Source of the DNA: Thiorhodococcus drewsii AZ1
Lineage (GTDB): Bacteria; Pseudomonadota; Gammaproteobacteria; Chromatiales; Chromatiaceae
Assembly: GCF_000224065.1 (NCBI RefSeq)
Contig: NZ_AFWT01000049.1
Location: forward strand, 1 to 34,526
DNA: 34,526 bases
Reading direction: 5' to 3'
The position numbers and the translations under genes are program-made. The notes beneath the pieces are model-generated. The model made no database searches and was not told where the DNA came from. It was given only the letters and a program-made list of their open reading frames with translations. Positions 21,198 to 29,643 of this stretch are shown here, piece after piece (within the stretch, counting starts at the first letter, position 1; the number at the start of each line of letters is the position of its first letter).

Positions 21198-21677
21198 CTA
21201 CCATGCGATCGCCGATTCGGCGAGTTCCTCGTAGGTCGTGGCGATGCGGGCCATGATCGGACTCGCGGTTCGCTCTTCCATGGGAATCGTGCGATGCACG
21301 AGATAGGTGATGCCGCGTTCGTCATGACGTTCGTAGACGCTGATGATGAAGGGGCAGTTGACGATGCGCGTGGGGTCTTCCTGCAGCATGGCCCGGGACA
21401 AGACGGCACTGCAAAACTCGACCGATTGCGCCTTGGCGTAAATAGGGTCGGGCGTCCCAAGGTCCTTGCCGGTGCGTTCCAGCATGACGCCCATGTCCAT
21501 GACGTTGTTGATGTACATCCCCCGTTCCTGGATCGCCGCCTTGAGTCCGTCGAGCACGTCCTCGAAGGCGGAGTCGGTACGATAGACCTGGTAGCCGCCG
21601 GCCGCCATGGCGGTGACGCTGGCGAGCAGAAGGCTGGTGATCAGAACGGCGCGAAGCTTGGCGGCGAATGGTTGCAT
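21198..21677 (-). CDS. Secreted DUF302 family protein
   Basis: This 159-residue protein has a clear Sec signal peptide: MQPFAAKLRAVLITSLLLAS with likely cleavage after AMA near residue 25. The mature part matches the DUF302 pattern, with a YRTDSAFEDVLDGLKAAIQERG helix. EFCSAVLSRAMLQEDPTRIVNCPFIISVY follows (written here as the motif EFCSAVLSRAML plus NCPFIISVYE). The start at 21677 is chosen because the frame continues upstream without any signal-like sequence and the ATG restores a good leader. The function of DUF302 is unknown; a small alpha/beta fold often found in periplasmic proteins of sulfur bacteria is my recollection. It sits 62 bases upstream of the glycosyltransferase fusion gene. 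Confidence 0.82.
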   Translation of the reverse strand: MQPFAAKLRAVLITSLLLASVTAMAAGGYQVYRTDSAFEDVLDGLKAAIQERGMYINNVMDMGVMLERTGKDLGTPDPIYAKAQSVEFCSAVLSRAMLQEDPTRIVNCPFIISVYERHDERGITYLVHRTIPMEERTASPIMARIATTYEELAESAIAW

Positions 21678-21774
21678 GGCCTGGGACTCCCTCGACAGTG
21701 TCTGTTGGCGACGAATGGTAGCAGGCGGGAATTTCGGAAGGGGGAAGGATATGTTCAAGACCGGAGCGATACGG

Positions 21775-21798
21775 CTGCCCCGCCCGATGGCGGGGCAG
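21775..21798 (-). other. GC-rich hairpin downstream of the sulfur-globule-like gene
   Basis: CTGCCCCGCC (21775-21784) and GGCGGGGCAG (21789-21798) form a perfect 10-bp stem with a 4-base loop. On the minus strand it lies 11 bases after the stop of the upstream gene. No T-run follows, so it may stabilise the 3' end or act as a Rho-assisted terminator rather than an intrinsic one. Confidence 0.5.
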
Positions 21799-21808
21799 GT
21801 ATGGCCGG

Positions 21809-22279
21809 TCAGTATTGATTCATCGGACGGAATGCTGGGGCCGATGGCCACTCGTTGCCCTGCGGGCGCTGATTTTGCTGCTTGGACTCCAGCTCCTCAA
21901 TGCGACGCTTGAGTGCCTCGATCTCGCTCTGACTCGCGCTGGCCGCTGGTGCCGCCGCAGGTGCCGAGGGCTGCATGCCAGGCACCGCGCCATAGGCGGG
22001 TGCGCCATACGTGGCCGGAGGAGCGCCAAATCCAGGCGCACCATAGGGCATGCCGCCGTAAGGTGCGCCGTAGGCGCCGGGATAGCCGTAGCCACCGAAG
22101 GGCGCGCCGTAGGGGCTGCCGTAATAGGGTTCGTCGTCATAGCGATCGTTGCCGTTCATCCAGCGGCTCGGATTCATCATGTTGCCGAAGTTGAAGGCAT
22201 GGCTCACCGGGACGACGGCCACGAAGCCGAGCACGGCGGTGAGCGAAAGCGTGGTGAGGGTCTTCTGGGTCTTGCTCAC
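21809..22279 (-). CDS. Sulfur-globule-protein-like secreted Gly/Tyr/Pro-rich protein
   Basis: This 156-residue protein starts at a GTG (22279) with a consensus AGGAGG 10 bases upstream. Residues 1-28 are a Sec signal peptide ending in SHA. The mature start FNFGNMMNPSRWMNG and an acidic/Tyr stretch (NDRYDDEPYY) precede about 60 residues of low complexity built from YG-x-P units (GYGYPGAYGAPYGG, GAPAYGAV). The last ~40 residues switch to an Ala/Ser linker and a short charged coiled coil (SEIEALKRRIEELESKQ). Sulfur globule proteins of Chromatiaceae are small exported Gly/Tyr/Asn-rich envelope proteins. The composition, export signal and MNPSRWM patch support this class, but the coiled coil is not typical of SgpA-C. 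Other low-complexity exported proteins remain possible. Confidence 0.65.
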   Translation of the reverse strand: MSKTQKTLTTLSLTAVLGFVAVVPVSHAFNFGNMMNPSRWMNGNDRYDDEPYYGSPYGAPFGGYGYPGAYGAPYGGMPYGAPGFGAPPATYGAPAYGAVPGMQPSAPAAAPAASASQSEIEALKRRIEELESKQQNQRPQGNEWPSAPAFRPMNQY

Positions 22280-22355
22280 GGTCGCAAATCCTCCTGATAT
22301 GGTTTTATTGGAACGAAAGATGCCGTCGGTTTGGTTGTCACGTCACTGCGCGGAT

Positions 22356-23255
<900 letters not shown>

Positions 23256-23308
23256 GATGAGCATCTCCCAGCCAAAAAGTCAGTGTAAGCCATCGCTGGG
23301 AGGAAGGG

Positions 23309-23710
23309 TTAGTGTTCTCTGGACCGCGCGTCCGCTGGCTGTTCGGCGTCTATGTCATCCTGATCCGGGACGATGAGCTCCAGGTTGGCCAACAGCATTT
23401 CATCGCCGCTGATGAGTCGGGTCTGGAAGCCTCCGCACGCGCCGCACAAGAGCCGATTGGGCTTCGCCTCGGTATCGGCGCCGCAGGTGTGACAATGCAC
23501 CCGGATCTCGGCGGGCTCGATGACCAGTTCGGCGAACTCGGCGAGCGTGCCGGTCGCGGCGAGCGGATAGGCGTGCTTCAGGAGCGATGGTTCGACGCCT
23601 GAGAGCGGGCCGACCTTGAGCAGGATGCGGTCGACCCGGCTTGCTCCATGATCTCGGGCGATCTGGGTGACCTGATCGAGCAGTGCCTGGCACAGCGAGA
23701 GTTCGTGCAT
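23309..23710 (-). CDS. hypA: Hydrogenase/urease nickel metallochaperone HypA
   Basis: HypA binds nickel through its N-terminus and hands it, with HypB, to the hydrogenase large subunit precursor. The 133-residue protein begins MHELSLCQALLDQV, with His2 as the nickel ligand. A zinc site is made of two CxxC pairs (CHTCGAD and LLCGACGG). It has about 15 extra acidic and polar residues after the usual end (QDDIDAEQPADARSREH). The hypB start is 54 bases downstream. The 165 bases upstream, between hypA and dtd, contain small GC-rich inverted repeats and no convincing promoter. Confidence 0.95.
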   Translation of the reverse strand: MHELSLCQALLDQVTQIARDHGASRVDRILLKVGPLSGVEPSLLKHAYPLAATGTLAEFAELVIEPAEIRVHCHTCGADTEAKPNRLLCGACGGFQTRLISGDEMLLANLELIVPDQDDIDAEQPADARSREH

Positions 23711-23875
23711 CAGTATGGACTCCGAGTCGATGCGTCAAGCGAGGCCCGGTGCTAGCCGGGGGCGTCAATCCCTATGGGGATCTCGGACCGCCTTGGTCCA
23801 GGCACATCATCCCTGAGCGACATTGCGATGCAGTGAATCGCAGGATCCGCCGTTCCGTCGAGCGGTGACGGTCGC

Positions 23876-24313
23876 TCAGGTCTCCAGCCAGAAGGTCACG
23901 GGACCCTCGTTGACCAGATGTACCTGCATGTCGGCGCCGAAGCGTCCGGTCTCGATGTTGGTGAATGTAACTCGGGCCTGGGCGATCAGATAATCGAATA
24001 ATCGCTCGCCCTCGTCCGGTGGCGCGGCCGAGGTGAAGCTGGCGCGGGTGCCCTTGCGGGTATCGGCGGCTAGGGTGAACTGGGGCACCAGGAGCAGTCC
24101 GCCGTTGATGTCGCGCAGGCTCAGGTTCATGCGGTCGTCGGCATCGGGGAAGACGCGATACCCCAACAGTCGCTCCAGCAGTCGGTCGGCGCGCGGCTCG
24201 GTATCGCCTTTCTGGACGCCAATCAGGACCAGCAGGCCGCGATCGATGGCGCCGATGGTCTCGCCGGCAACCTCGACCCGAGCCTGGGTCACCCGTTGCA
24301 GCAGGCCAATCAA
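23876..24313 (-). CDS. dtd: D-aminoacyl-tRNA deacylase
   Basis: Dtd hydrolyses D-amino acids (and glycine) wrongly attached to tRNA. The start is a TTG (24313) that overlaps the TGA of pip (TTGA), giving a 145-residue protein, exactly the E. coli length, with the expected N-terminus (M)[14 protein letters not shown]. The conserved active-site SQ/PQ motif is present as [14 protein letters not shown], and the cross-dimer [10 protein letters not shown] motif is present at the C-terminus ([12 protein letters not shown]). The Gly-cisPro motif is recognisable in EGPVT. The frame stays open far upstream inside pip, but that part is not homologous. The overlap with pip suggests translational coupling. 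Confidence 0.94.
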   Translation of the reverse strand: MIGLLQRVTQARVEVAGETIGAIDRGLLVLIGVQKGDTEPRADRLLERLLGYRVFPDADDRMNLSLRDINGGLLLVPQFTLAADTRKGTRASFTSAAPPDEGERLFDYLIAQARVTFTNIETGRFGADMQVHLVNEGPVTFWLET

Positions 24314-25272
24314 GCCAGTTCCCGCGCGAAGCGGTCGGTGGCCGCCACCAGCGCCCTGCTGATGCCGGGCTCGAATGCCGAGTGACCGGCATCCGGAATC
24401 ACCTGAAGATCGGCGTTTGGCCAGGCCTGGTGCAGTTCCCAGGCCGAGCGCATGGGGCAGATGAGGTCGTAACGCCCCTGAACGATGACGCCCGGAATGT
24501 CGGCGAGACGTCCTGCATCGCGCAACAGCTGATCCGGCGCCAGGAATGCGTGGTTGACGAAATAGTGGCATTCGATCCGCGCCAGGCTCAGGGCGACGTG
24601 TGAGTCGGAGAAATGCGCCTGAATATTGGGATTGCCGCGCAGTGTCGCGGTTCGTCCCTCCCAAATCGACCAGGCCTTGGCCGCTTCCATGCGCACCGAC
24701 GCATCTTCGTCGATGAGGCGCTGGTGATAGGCCGTGAGCATGTCGTCACGCTCCTCGACCGGGATCGGGGCCAGATAGTCCTCCCAGTAGTCGGGGAACA
24801 CCCAATTCGCGCCCTCCTGATAGAACCAGCGGATCTCCGCGTCGCGACACAGAAAGATGCCGCGCACCACCAGCGCGGAGACGCGCTCTGGGTAGGTCTC
24901 GGCGTAGGCCAGCGCCAGGGTCGAGCCCCAGGAGCCGCCGAACACCAGCCAGCGGTCGATTCCCAGTTCCTCGCGAATGCGTTCGATGTCGGCGATCAGG
25001 TCCCAGGTGGTATTGGCCTCCAAGGATGCGTGGGGACGCGAGCGGCCGCAGCCGCGCTGATCGAAAAGCACGGCGCGATAGCGCGATGGATCGAAAAAGC
25101 CGCGATGCGCCGGTTCGCATCCGGCACCGGGGCCGCCGTGTAGAAAGATGGCCGGAATGCCGTCTGGGCGACCACACTCCTCGACATAGAGATGGTGTCC
25201 GTTGTCGACGATGATCTCATGGACGGCAAAGGGTTCGACGGGCGGATAGAGGGTGTTTCCTGAGGAGTCCAT
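24310..25272 (-). CDS. pip: Proline iminopeptidase
   Basis: Pip is a cytoplasmic alpha/beta-hydrolase of peptidase family S33 that releases N-terminal proline from peptides. The 320-residue protein has the oxyanion-hole motif HGGPG (45-49), DQRGCGRS (71-78) and the nucleophile elbow GGSWGS with Ser114. GRYDLICP provides the catalytic Asp and [10 protein letters not shown] the catalytic His. The usual length is 310-325. There is no signal peptide. It heads a minus-strand run with dtd, whose start overlaps its stop. A candidate extended -10 promoter lies about 78 bases upstream of the ATG. Confidence 0.95.
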   Translation of the reverse strand: MDSSGNTLYPPVEPFAVHEIIVDNGHHLYVEECGRPDGIPAIFLHGGPGAGCEPAHRGFFDPSRYRAVLFDQRGCGRSRPHASLEANTTWDLIADIERIREELGIDRWLVFGGSWGSTLALAYAETYPERVSALVVRGIFLCRDAEIRWFYQEGANWVFPDYWEDYLAPIPVEERDDMLTAYHQRLIDEDASVRMEAAKAWSIWEGRTATLRGNPNIQAHFSDSHVALSLARIECHYFVNHAFLAPDQLLRDAGRLADIPGVIVQGRYDLICPMRSAWELHQAWPNADLQVIPDAGHSAFEPGISRALVAATDRFARELA

Positions 25273-25349
25273 GCGTAAGCCAATAGTCAGTGAGTGCGTG
25301 GCGACGAATCAGAACGGCATTCGCCCCAGAAGCGAAAGTTAGACCAAAT

Positions 25350-25358
25350 ATTATAACA
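25350..25358 (-). promoter_or_regulatory. pip: Candidate extended -10 promoter of pip
   Basis: Read on the minus strand, TG-T-TATAAT (25358-25350) is a perfect -10 hexamer with the TGn extension, which can work without a good -35 box; none is visible. It lies in an AT-rich patch of an otherwise GC-rich region, about 78 bases before the pip ATG. Confidence 0.5.
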
Positions 25359-25447
25359 ACCCCAATCCAGAGCCCTGATCCCGAGTTCTGGTCAGCCGCC
25401 TCCCATAGGATGCGCGAATCAGACACCCAACACGTCAAAATCCGGGA

Positions 25448-25478
25448 CCGCCATGGAGGTTTCGACATCCATGGGCGG
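25448..25478. repeat. Inverted repeat in the pip/TerB-like intergenic region
   Basis: CCGCCATGGA (25448-25457) pairs with TCCATGGGCGG (25468-25478) through a 10-bp stem with one bulged G and a 10-base loop. No T-run follows on either strand. It could be a protein-binding site or a degenerate terminator. Confidence 0.45.
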
Positions 25479-25649
25479 AGAGGATGAACCCATGCGCTCA
25501 AATGCCGTCAAAGGTCCGACTGCCCTTGGATTCGGTATTTACCGCGATCTGGTGATGCCGGTCGGGCGGCACGGGATCTGCCCGGTGTGGCGGGTTCGAT
25601 CACCATCAACTATCTGTTTCATCTGAATATTTCAGAAGGAGAGATTCAC

Positions 25650-25862
25650 ATGGCCCAATGGCGTGACGTCGCGAAAGCATTTGCCCTGGCGGATGGCCAC
25701 ATCAGTCAGAAAGAGGTGAACACCCTGCGCAAGGCACTACTGGCCGACGGCCATATCTCCAAGAGCGAGCTCGACTTCCTCAAGGAGATCAAGCGCGACG
25801 CCACCTCGTCGGTCCAACTGCTTGATGAGCTCATCGCCGACTGCGAGAAGCTGATCGGCTGA
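25650..25862 (+). CDS. Small TerB-like protein with a tandem ADGHIS repeat
   Basis: This 70-residue protein starts at ATG 25650, with AAGGAGAG (25636-25643) 6 bases upstream. A longer frame from 25587 lacks a ribosome-binding site. It is all-helical and soluble. The hexapeptide ADGHIS occurs twice, at residues 14-19 and 32-37, each followed by xxE and a Leu-rich helix (QKEVNTLRKAL and KSELDFLKEI), an 18-residue period. The pattern ADGHIxxxEl resembles the repeated helical hairpin of TerB/DjlA-type domains, which suggests a minimal TerB-like protein; a loss-of-ligand EF-hand is an alternative reading. Its function is unknown. It is isolated and divergent from pip. Confidence 0.75.
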   Translation: MAQWRDVAKAFALADGHISQKEVNTLRKALLADGHISKSELDFLKEIKRDATSSVQLLDELIADCEKLIG

Positions 25863-25869
25863 TCCGTTC

Positions 25870-25992
25870 TCACTCGGCCCCCGCATCGGCGGCGGTGTCG
25901 ATATCCAGCAAGTCTGGAATACGTTGCCCGCGAGTTTCTGGGCGTAGGACCGCTTCGCCGAAGATGGGCTCAGAACAGGGAGAGCTGTCCAT
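25870..25992 (-). CDS. Possible 40-residue acidic small protein
   Basis: A short frame from ATG 25992 to TGA 25870 encodes 40 residues (starting MDSSPCSEPIFGEAVLRPET and ending in an acidic tail DAGAE). Its first 23 bases overlap the end of the radical SAM gene in another frame. The codons look biased like the neighbouring genes, and the segment IPDLLDIDTAADAG reads like a helix. There is no clear ribosome-binding site, so it would depend on coupling to the upstream gene. It converges on the TerB-like gene. No family is recognised, and conservation would decide whether it is real. Confidence 0.35.
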   Translation of the reverse strand: MDSSPCSEPIFGEAVLRPETRGQRIPDLLDIDTAADAGAE

Positions 25993-27028
25993 GCCGGTCT
26001 GGCGGCCGAAAGAGATCGCATCGTAGCGGCGGCGGTGGCCCGAAGCCGAGCCGCCGCTCGGCGAGTCTGAAACGCTGCAGCATGAGATCGGCGTAGACGC
26101 CCGATCCGGTCATGCGGGCGCCGAATCGTCGGTCTTGCTCCAGTCCGCCATGCATCTCGCGCAGCCGATTCATGACGTGCTTGCTGGCGTCCGGCGCCGT
26201 CTCATCCAACCATTCCCGGAACAGCCCTGAAACCTCTCCGGGCAGTCGCAGCAGCGAATAGCAGGCCGCGCATGCGCCGGCCTCGCGTCCTGCCGCCATC
26301 AGGCGCTCCAATTCGTGATCGGTCAGCACCGGGATGATGGGTGCGATCATGATCCCCACCGGAATTCCCTGTTTCGCGAGCGTGGCGATGGTCTGCAGCC
26401 GTCGCGTGGGCGCGGCCGCGCGTGGTTCCATCGTCCGGGCGAGCCCTGGCTGTAGCGTCGTGATGCTGAGGATGACCCGTGCCAGTCCCAAGTCGGCTGC
26501 GGCGCCGAGTAGATCTGTGTCGCGTTCGATCAGGGCCGATTTGGTGATGATGGTGAATGGATGGCGGCAGTCGAGCAGCACCTCGATGGTGCGTCGGGTC
26601 AGCTCAAGCGTGTGCTCGATCGGCTGATAGGCATCGGTTGCGGTGCCGATGGCGATCGGGGCCGGGCGATAGGAGCGGGTACCGAGTTCGTCGCGCAGAC
26701 GTTCGGGCAGGTCGGGCTTGTGAAACAGCCGGCTTTCAAAATCGAGTCCCGGCGACAGATCGATCCAGGCGTGGTAGGGACGGGCATAGCAGTAGATGCA
26801 GCCATGCTCGCAGCCGCGATAGGGATTGAGCGAGCGGTCGAAGGGGATGTCCGGCGCGTCGTTCCAACTGAGCGCCGACCGGACATGGTCGACGCTCAGG
26901 GTCGTGCGTAGTGGAGGCGGCGCGTTGCTGTGCCAGCCGTCATCCACCGTCTCGGTGGTGTGCGAGAGGTAGCGGCTGCCCGGATTGCCGAGCGCGCCGC
27001 GACCCTTGGGCGGTGGTTTTGCGCCCAA
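25970..27028 (-). CDS. PA0069-type radical SAM protein (SplB-like)
   Basis: This is a radical S-adenosylmethionine enzyme of unknown substrate. The 352-residue protein has the cluster-binding motif CEHGCIYC (Cys73, Cys77, Cys80). The N-terminus KPPPKGRGALGNPGSRY and the NPYRGCEHGC context identify the PA0069-like branch related to spore photoproduct lyase. It ends in RPDRHGQLSLF-type residues rich in Pro and Arg. The start is a TTG (27028): the typA stop lies in frame 9 bases before it, and the conserved KGRG motif is only 7 codons in. It is therefore directly behind typA and probably co-transcribed with it. Confidence 0.88.
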   Translation of the reverse strand: MGAKPPPKGRGALGNPGSRYLSHTTETVDDGWHSNAPPPLRTTLSVDHVRSALSWNDAPDIPFDRSLNPYRGCEHGCIYCYARPYHAWIDLSPGLDFESRLFHKPDLPERLRDELGTRSYRPAPIAIGTATDAYQPIEHTLELTRRTIEVLLDCRHPFTIITKSALIERDTDLLGAAADLGLARVILSITTLQPGLARTMEPRAAAPTRRLQTIATLAKQGIPVGIMIAPIIPVLTDHELERLMAAGREAGACAACYSLLRLPGEVSGLFREWLDETAPDASKHVMNRLREMHGGLEQDRRFGARMTGSGVYADLMLQRFRLAERRLGFGPPPPLRCDLFRPPDRHGQLSLF

Positions 27029-27037
27029 GGATTCTCG

Positions 27038-28852
27038 TCAGCCTCCGCGGTTCGCGCGCTTGCGCTCGTGCTCCTTCAGATAGCGCTTGCGCACCCGAAT
27101 GGCGGCGGGCGTGATCTCGACCAGCTCGTCGTCCTCGATGAACTCCAGCGCCTGCTCCAGCGTGAACTTGACCGGTGGGGTCAGCAGGATGTTCTCGTCC
27201 GAGCCGGCGGCGCGGATGTTGGTGAGCTGCTTGGCCTTGAGCGGGTTCACCGTGAGGTCGTTGTCGCGCGAATGGATGCCGACCACCTGGCCCTCGTAGA
27301 CCTCTTCGCCGTGCGCGACCATCATGCGTCCGCGTTCCTGCAGGTTGAACAGGGCGTAGCCGAGCGCCTTGCCGGTGGCGTTGGCGATCAGGGCGCCGTT
27401 GCGTCGAGGCGCGATGCCGCCCATGTTCGCCGGACGATAGCGATCGAAGACGTGGTACTTGAGCCCGGTGCCCGAGGTCAGGGACATGAACTCGGTCTGG
27501 AAGCCGATGAGTCCGCGCGAGGGGATCTCGTAGTCGAGACGCACCCGGCCCTTGCCGTCCGGCACCATGTCCTTGAGTTCGGCGCGACGTTCGCCGAGCG
27601 CCTGCATGATGGCTCCCTGCGAGCTTTCGTCCAGATCGACCGTCAGCTGCTCGAAAGGCTCGCAGATCTGGCCGTCGATCTCGCGGAAGATGACCTCGGG
27701 ACGCGATACCGCCAGCTCGAAGCCCTCGCGGCGCATGTTCTCCAGCAGGATCGACAGGTGCAGCTCGCCACGACCGGAGACGCGGAACTTCTCCGGATCG
27801 TTGCCTTCCTCGACGCGCAGCGCGACGTTATGGATCAGCTCGCGTTCCAGACGGTCCTTGAGCTGACGCGAGGTCAGATACTTGCCGTCCTTGCCGGCGA
27901 AGGGCGAGGTGTTGACCTGGAAGGTCATGGTCACGGTCGGCTCGTCGACGGTCAGTAGCGGCAGTGCATGGACGTGCTCTGGGTCGCAGAAGGTGTCCGA
28001 GACGCCGGGGGCCTCCATACCGGTCAGTGCGACGATGTCGCCGGCGGTCGCGACCGGAACCTCATGGCGCTCCAGTCCCAGATAGCCATAGACCAGACCG
28101 ATCTTGGCCTTTTGACGTTCGCCGTCCGCCTTGACCACGACCACCTGCTGATTGGGGCGCACGCTGCCGTGACGGATACGGCCGACGGCGATGGCGCCGA
28201 CGTAGGAGTTGTAGTCCAGCGTCGAGACCTGCATCTGGAACGGGGCGTCCGGGTCCACCTCGGGCGCCGGACAGTGTTCCACGATGGCTTCGAACAGCGG
28301 GGTCATGTCGCCGTCGCTGACGCTGTCTTCGAGACCGGCATAGCCGTTGATCGCCGAGGCGTAGACGATGGGGAAGTCGAGTTGCTCGTCGGTGGCACCG
28401 AGTCGGTCGAACAGATCGAAGACCTGATCGATGACCCAGTCGGGACGCGCGCCGGGACGGTCGATCTTGTTGATGACCACGATCGGGCGCAGACCGTGCG
28501 CGAATGCCTTGCTGGTGACGAAACGCGTCTGCGGCATCGGGCCTTCTTGGGCGTCGACCAGCAACAGCACCGAGTCGACCATCGAGAGCACGCGCTCAAC
28601 CTCGCCGCCGAAGTCGGCGTGTCCGGGGGTGTCGACGATGTTGATGCGGTAATCGTTCCAGCGGATCGCGGTGTTCTTGGACAGGATGGTAATACCGCGC
28701 TCTTTCTCCAGCGCGTTGGAGTCCATCACCCGCTCCACCGGCCCGAAGCGGTCGCCGAGCGTGCCGGATTGCTGGAGCAGCTTGTCCACCAGCGTGGTCT
28801 TGCCATGATCGACGTGGGCGATGATGGCGATATTACGAAGAGTTTCGATCAC
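27038..28852 (-). CDS. typA: Ribosome-associated GTPase TypA/BipA
   Basis: TypA is a translational GTPase of the EF-G family that assists 50S assembly and stress or low-temperature growth. The start is GTG 28852, which gives the family N-terminus (M)[18 protein letters not shown] with a GGAG 9 bases upstream; a frame 17 codons longer adds unrelated residues. The 604-residue protein has G1 AHVDHGKT (12-19), [13 protein letters not shown], and the C-terminal TypA-specific domain ([35 protein letters not shown]). The end ([15 protein letters not shown]) is complete. It is followed by the radical SAM gene. A TATAAT at 28971-28966 on the minus strand may be its -10 box, without a good -35. Confidence 0.96.
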   Translation of the reverse strand: MIETLRNIAIIAHVDHGKTTLVDKLLQQSGTLGDRFGPVERVMDSNALEKERGITILSKNTAIRWNDYRINIVDTPGHADFGGEVERVLSMVDSVLLLVDAQEGPMPQTRFVTSKAFAHGLRPIVVINKIDRPGARPDWVIDQVFDLFDRLGATDEQLDFPIVYASAINGYAGLEDSVSDGDMTPLFEAIVEHCPAPEVDPDAPFQMQVSTLDYNSYVGAIAVGRIRHGSVRPNQQVVVVKADGERQKAKIGLVYGYLGLERHEVPVATAGDIVALTGMEAPGVSDTFCDPEHVHALPLLTVDEPTVTMTFQVNTSPFAGKDGKYLTSRQLKDRLERELIHNVALRVEEGNDPEKFRVSGRGELHLSILLENMRREGFELAVSRPEVIFREIDGQICEPFEQLTVDLDESSQGAIMQALGERRAELKDMVPDGKGRVRLDYEIPSRGLIGFQTEFMSLTSGTGLKYHVFDRYRPANMGGIAPRRNGALIANATGKALGYALFNLQERGRMMVAHGEEVYEGQVVGIHSRDNDLTVNPLKAKQLTNIRAAGSDENILLTPPVKFTLEQALEFIEDDELVEITPAAIRVRKRYLKEHERKRANRGG

Positions 28853-28965
28853 TGAGGAAGGCTCCGAGCAGTGGCAAAGGTTAGTCAAGGATGTACTGGA
28901 CACAAATCGGCGGCGGGGACGAGCGCCTCGGAAGGATTGGGCGTGACACGAATGGCCGACTCCCG

Positions 28966-28971
28966 ATTATA
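28966..28971 (-). promoter_or_regulatory. typA: Candidate -10 box for typA
   Basis: On the minus strand TATAAT occurs in GTATATAATCGGG. It is a perfect -10 hexamer about 115 bases upstream of the typA start, but no recognisable -35 lies 16-18 bases further out. A second, weaker possibility is TTGACT at 28890-28885. Confidence 0.3.
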
Positions 28972-29460
28972 TACCCTTCGTGCGCCGGATTATCGGTGCA
29001 TATCACAGAACCGAGTGGGCCGTTCATCGACCGCGAACCATCTTCCAGCGAGTTAGGCCTCAATCCTCCGACTTTTTATCGTCACATCGTCGCAACGCAC
29101 CGATGTGCCAAAGGTTTTCCGCTCTGTTAACAATTCCTGTGGATAACTCTGTGGGCAATATCCAGGCAATCGCCTCCAGCACGCGTCGTTGCTGGACTTG
29201 AAACAGATTGGCTGAATTTTGATCGGTTTAAATAAATTCTTATTTATCAATTGATTGCGGTTTTTCGCAAAGCCAGCCGCAGGCCCCGTCAATGAAGAGG
29301 CATCTCTCTGTGACACCCTCTTGACACATGTGAACAAATCCGTTTTGTCCACCAGAGTGTACGGCGCCCGGTTGCTCGGTTCCGGCATGGGGCGGCCTTC
29401 CCAAATTTCCGTGAACGTGCGTGATCAGCGATATTAATATGCTGATAAATCAATATTCTT
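28972..29460. other. AT-rich intergenic region with DnaA boxes: candidate replication-origin-like element
   Basis: The 791 bases between typA (minus) and moxR (plus) carry no supportable gene. A perfect DnaA box, TGTGGATAA, is at 29138-29146, and a two-mismatch copy, TGTGGGCAA, follows 12 bases later (29150-29158). TGTGAACAA (29329-29337, one mismatch) and TTGTCCACC (29345-29353, two mismatches) are further candidates. Between them lies the AT-rich stretch 29214-29255, which includes GATCGGTTTAAAT (similar to the 13-mers of the E. coli origin) and the perfect hairpin TAAATAA-attc-TTATTTA (29229-29246). Genes diverge from this interval on both sides. It may be oriC, a secondary DnaA-binding locus, or only a regulatory region. 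The atp operon direction argues against oriC. Confidence 0.35.
29425..29445. promoter_or_regulatory. AT-rich palindrome, possible operator
   Basis: TCAGC-g-ATATTAATAT-GCTGA (29425-29445) is a palindrome interrupted by one extra base, with a perfect 10-base core. It lies about 200 bases upstream of moxR and resembles a dimeric regulator site; no specific regulator is recognised. Confidence 0.4.
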
Positions 29461-29643
29461 CGGGTCATTCACCGGGCTTGCGCTCGTAGTGTAAAAGGGA
29501 CAGCATAGATTCGATCGCAAGATGGGCCGAGGATCCGCCAGGGCGTGACGACTGGGCTCGGTGTTCGGCCCTGAGTCGCCGCCGATCGACGACCCGTGCC
29601 AGTCGACGGGATACAGCCAACAGGACAGAGGGCCTCTTCGAGC

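Larger units (their letters stand above)
25273..25649. other. Divergent intergenic region between pip and the TerB-like gene
   Basis: This 377-base interval contains no ORF I can support. On the minus side it holds the pip promoter candidate. In the middle is an inverted repeat at 25448-25478. On the plus side, a short hairpin (CTGAA-TAT-TTCAG, 25623-25635) touches the ribosome-binding site of the next gene. I could not identify a well-spaced plus-strand promoter. Confidence 0.6.

Noticed and set aside
23711-23740. TTGACG / CATACT just upstream of hypA
   Set aside because: The spacer is only about 15 bases and transcription would begin inside or next to the start codon.
25217-25501. 94-residue minus-strand frame with a hydrophobic segment upstream of pip
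   Set aside because: It overlaps the pip start and promoter candidate, lacks a ribosome-binding site, and the hydrophobic stretch comes from a single AT-rich patch.
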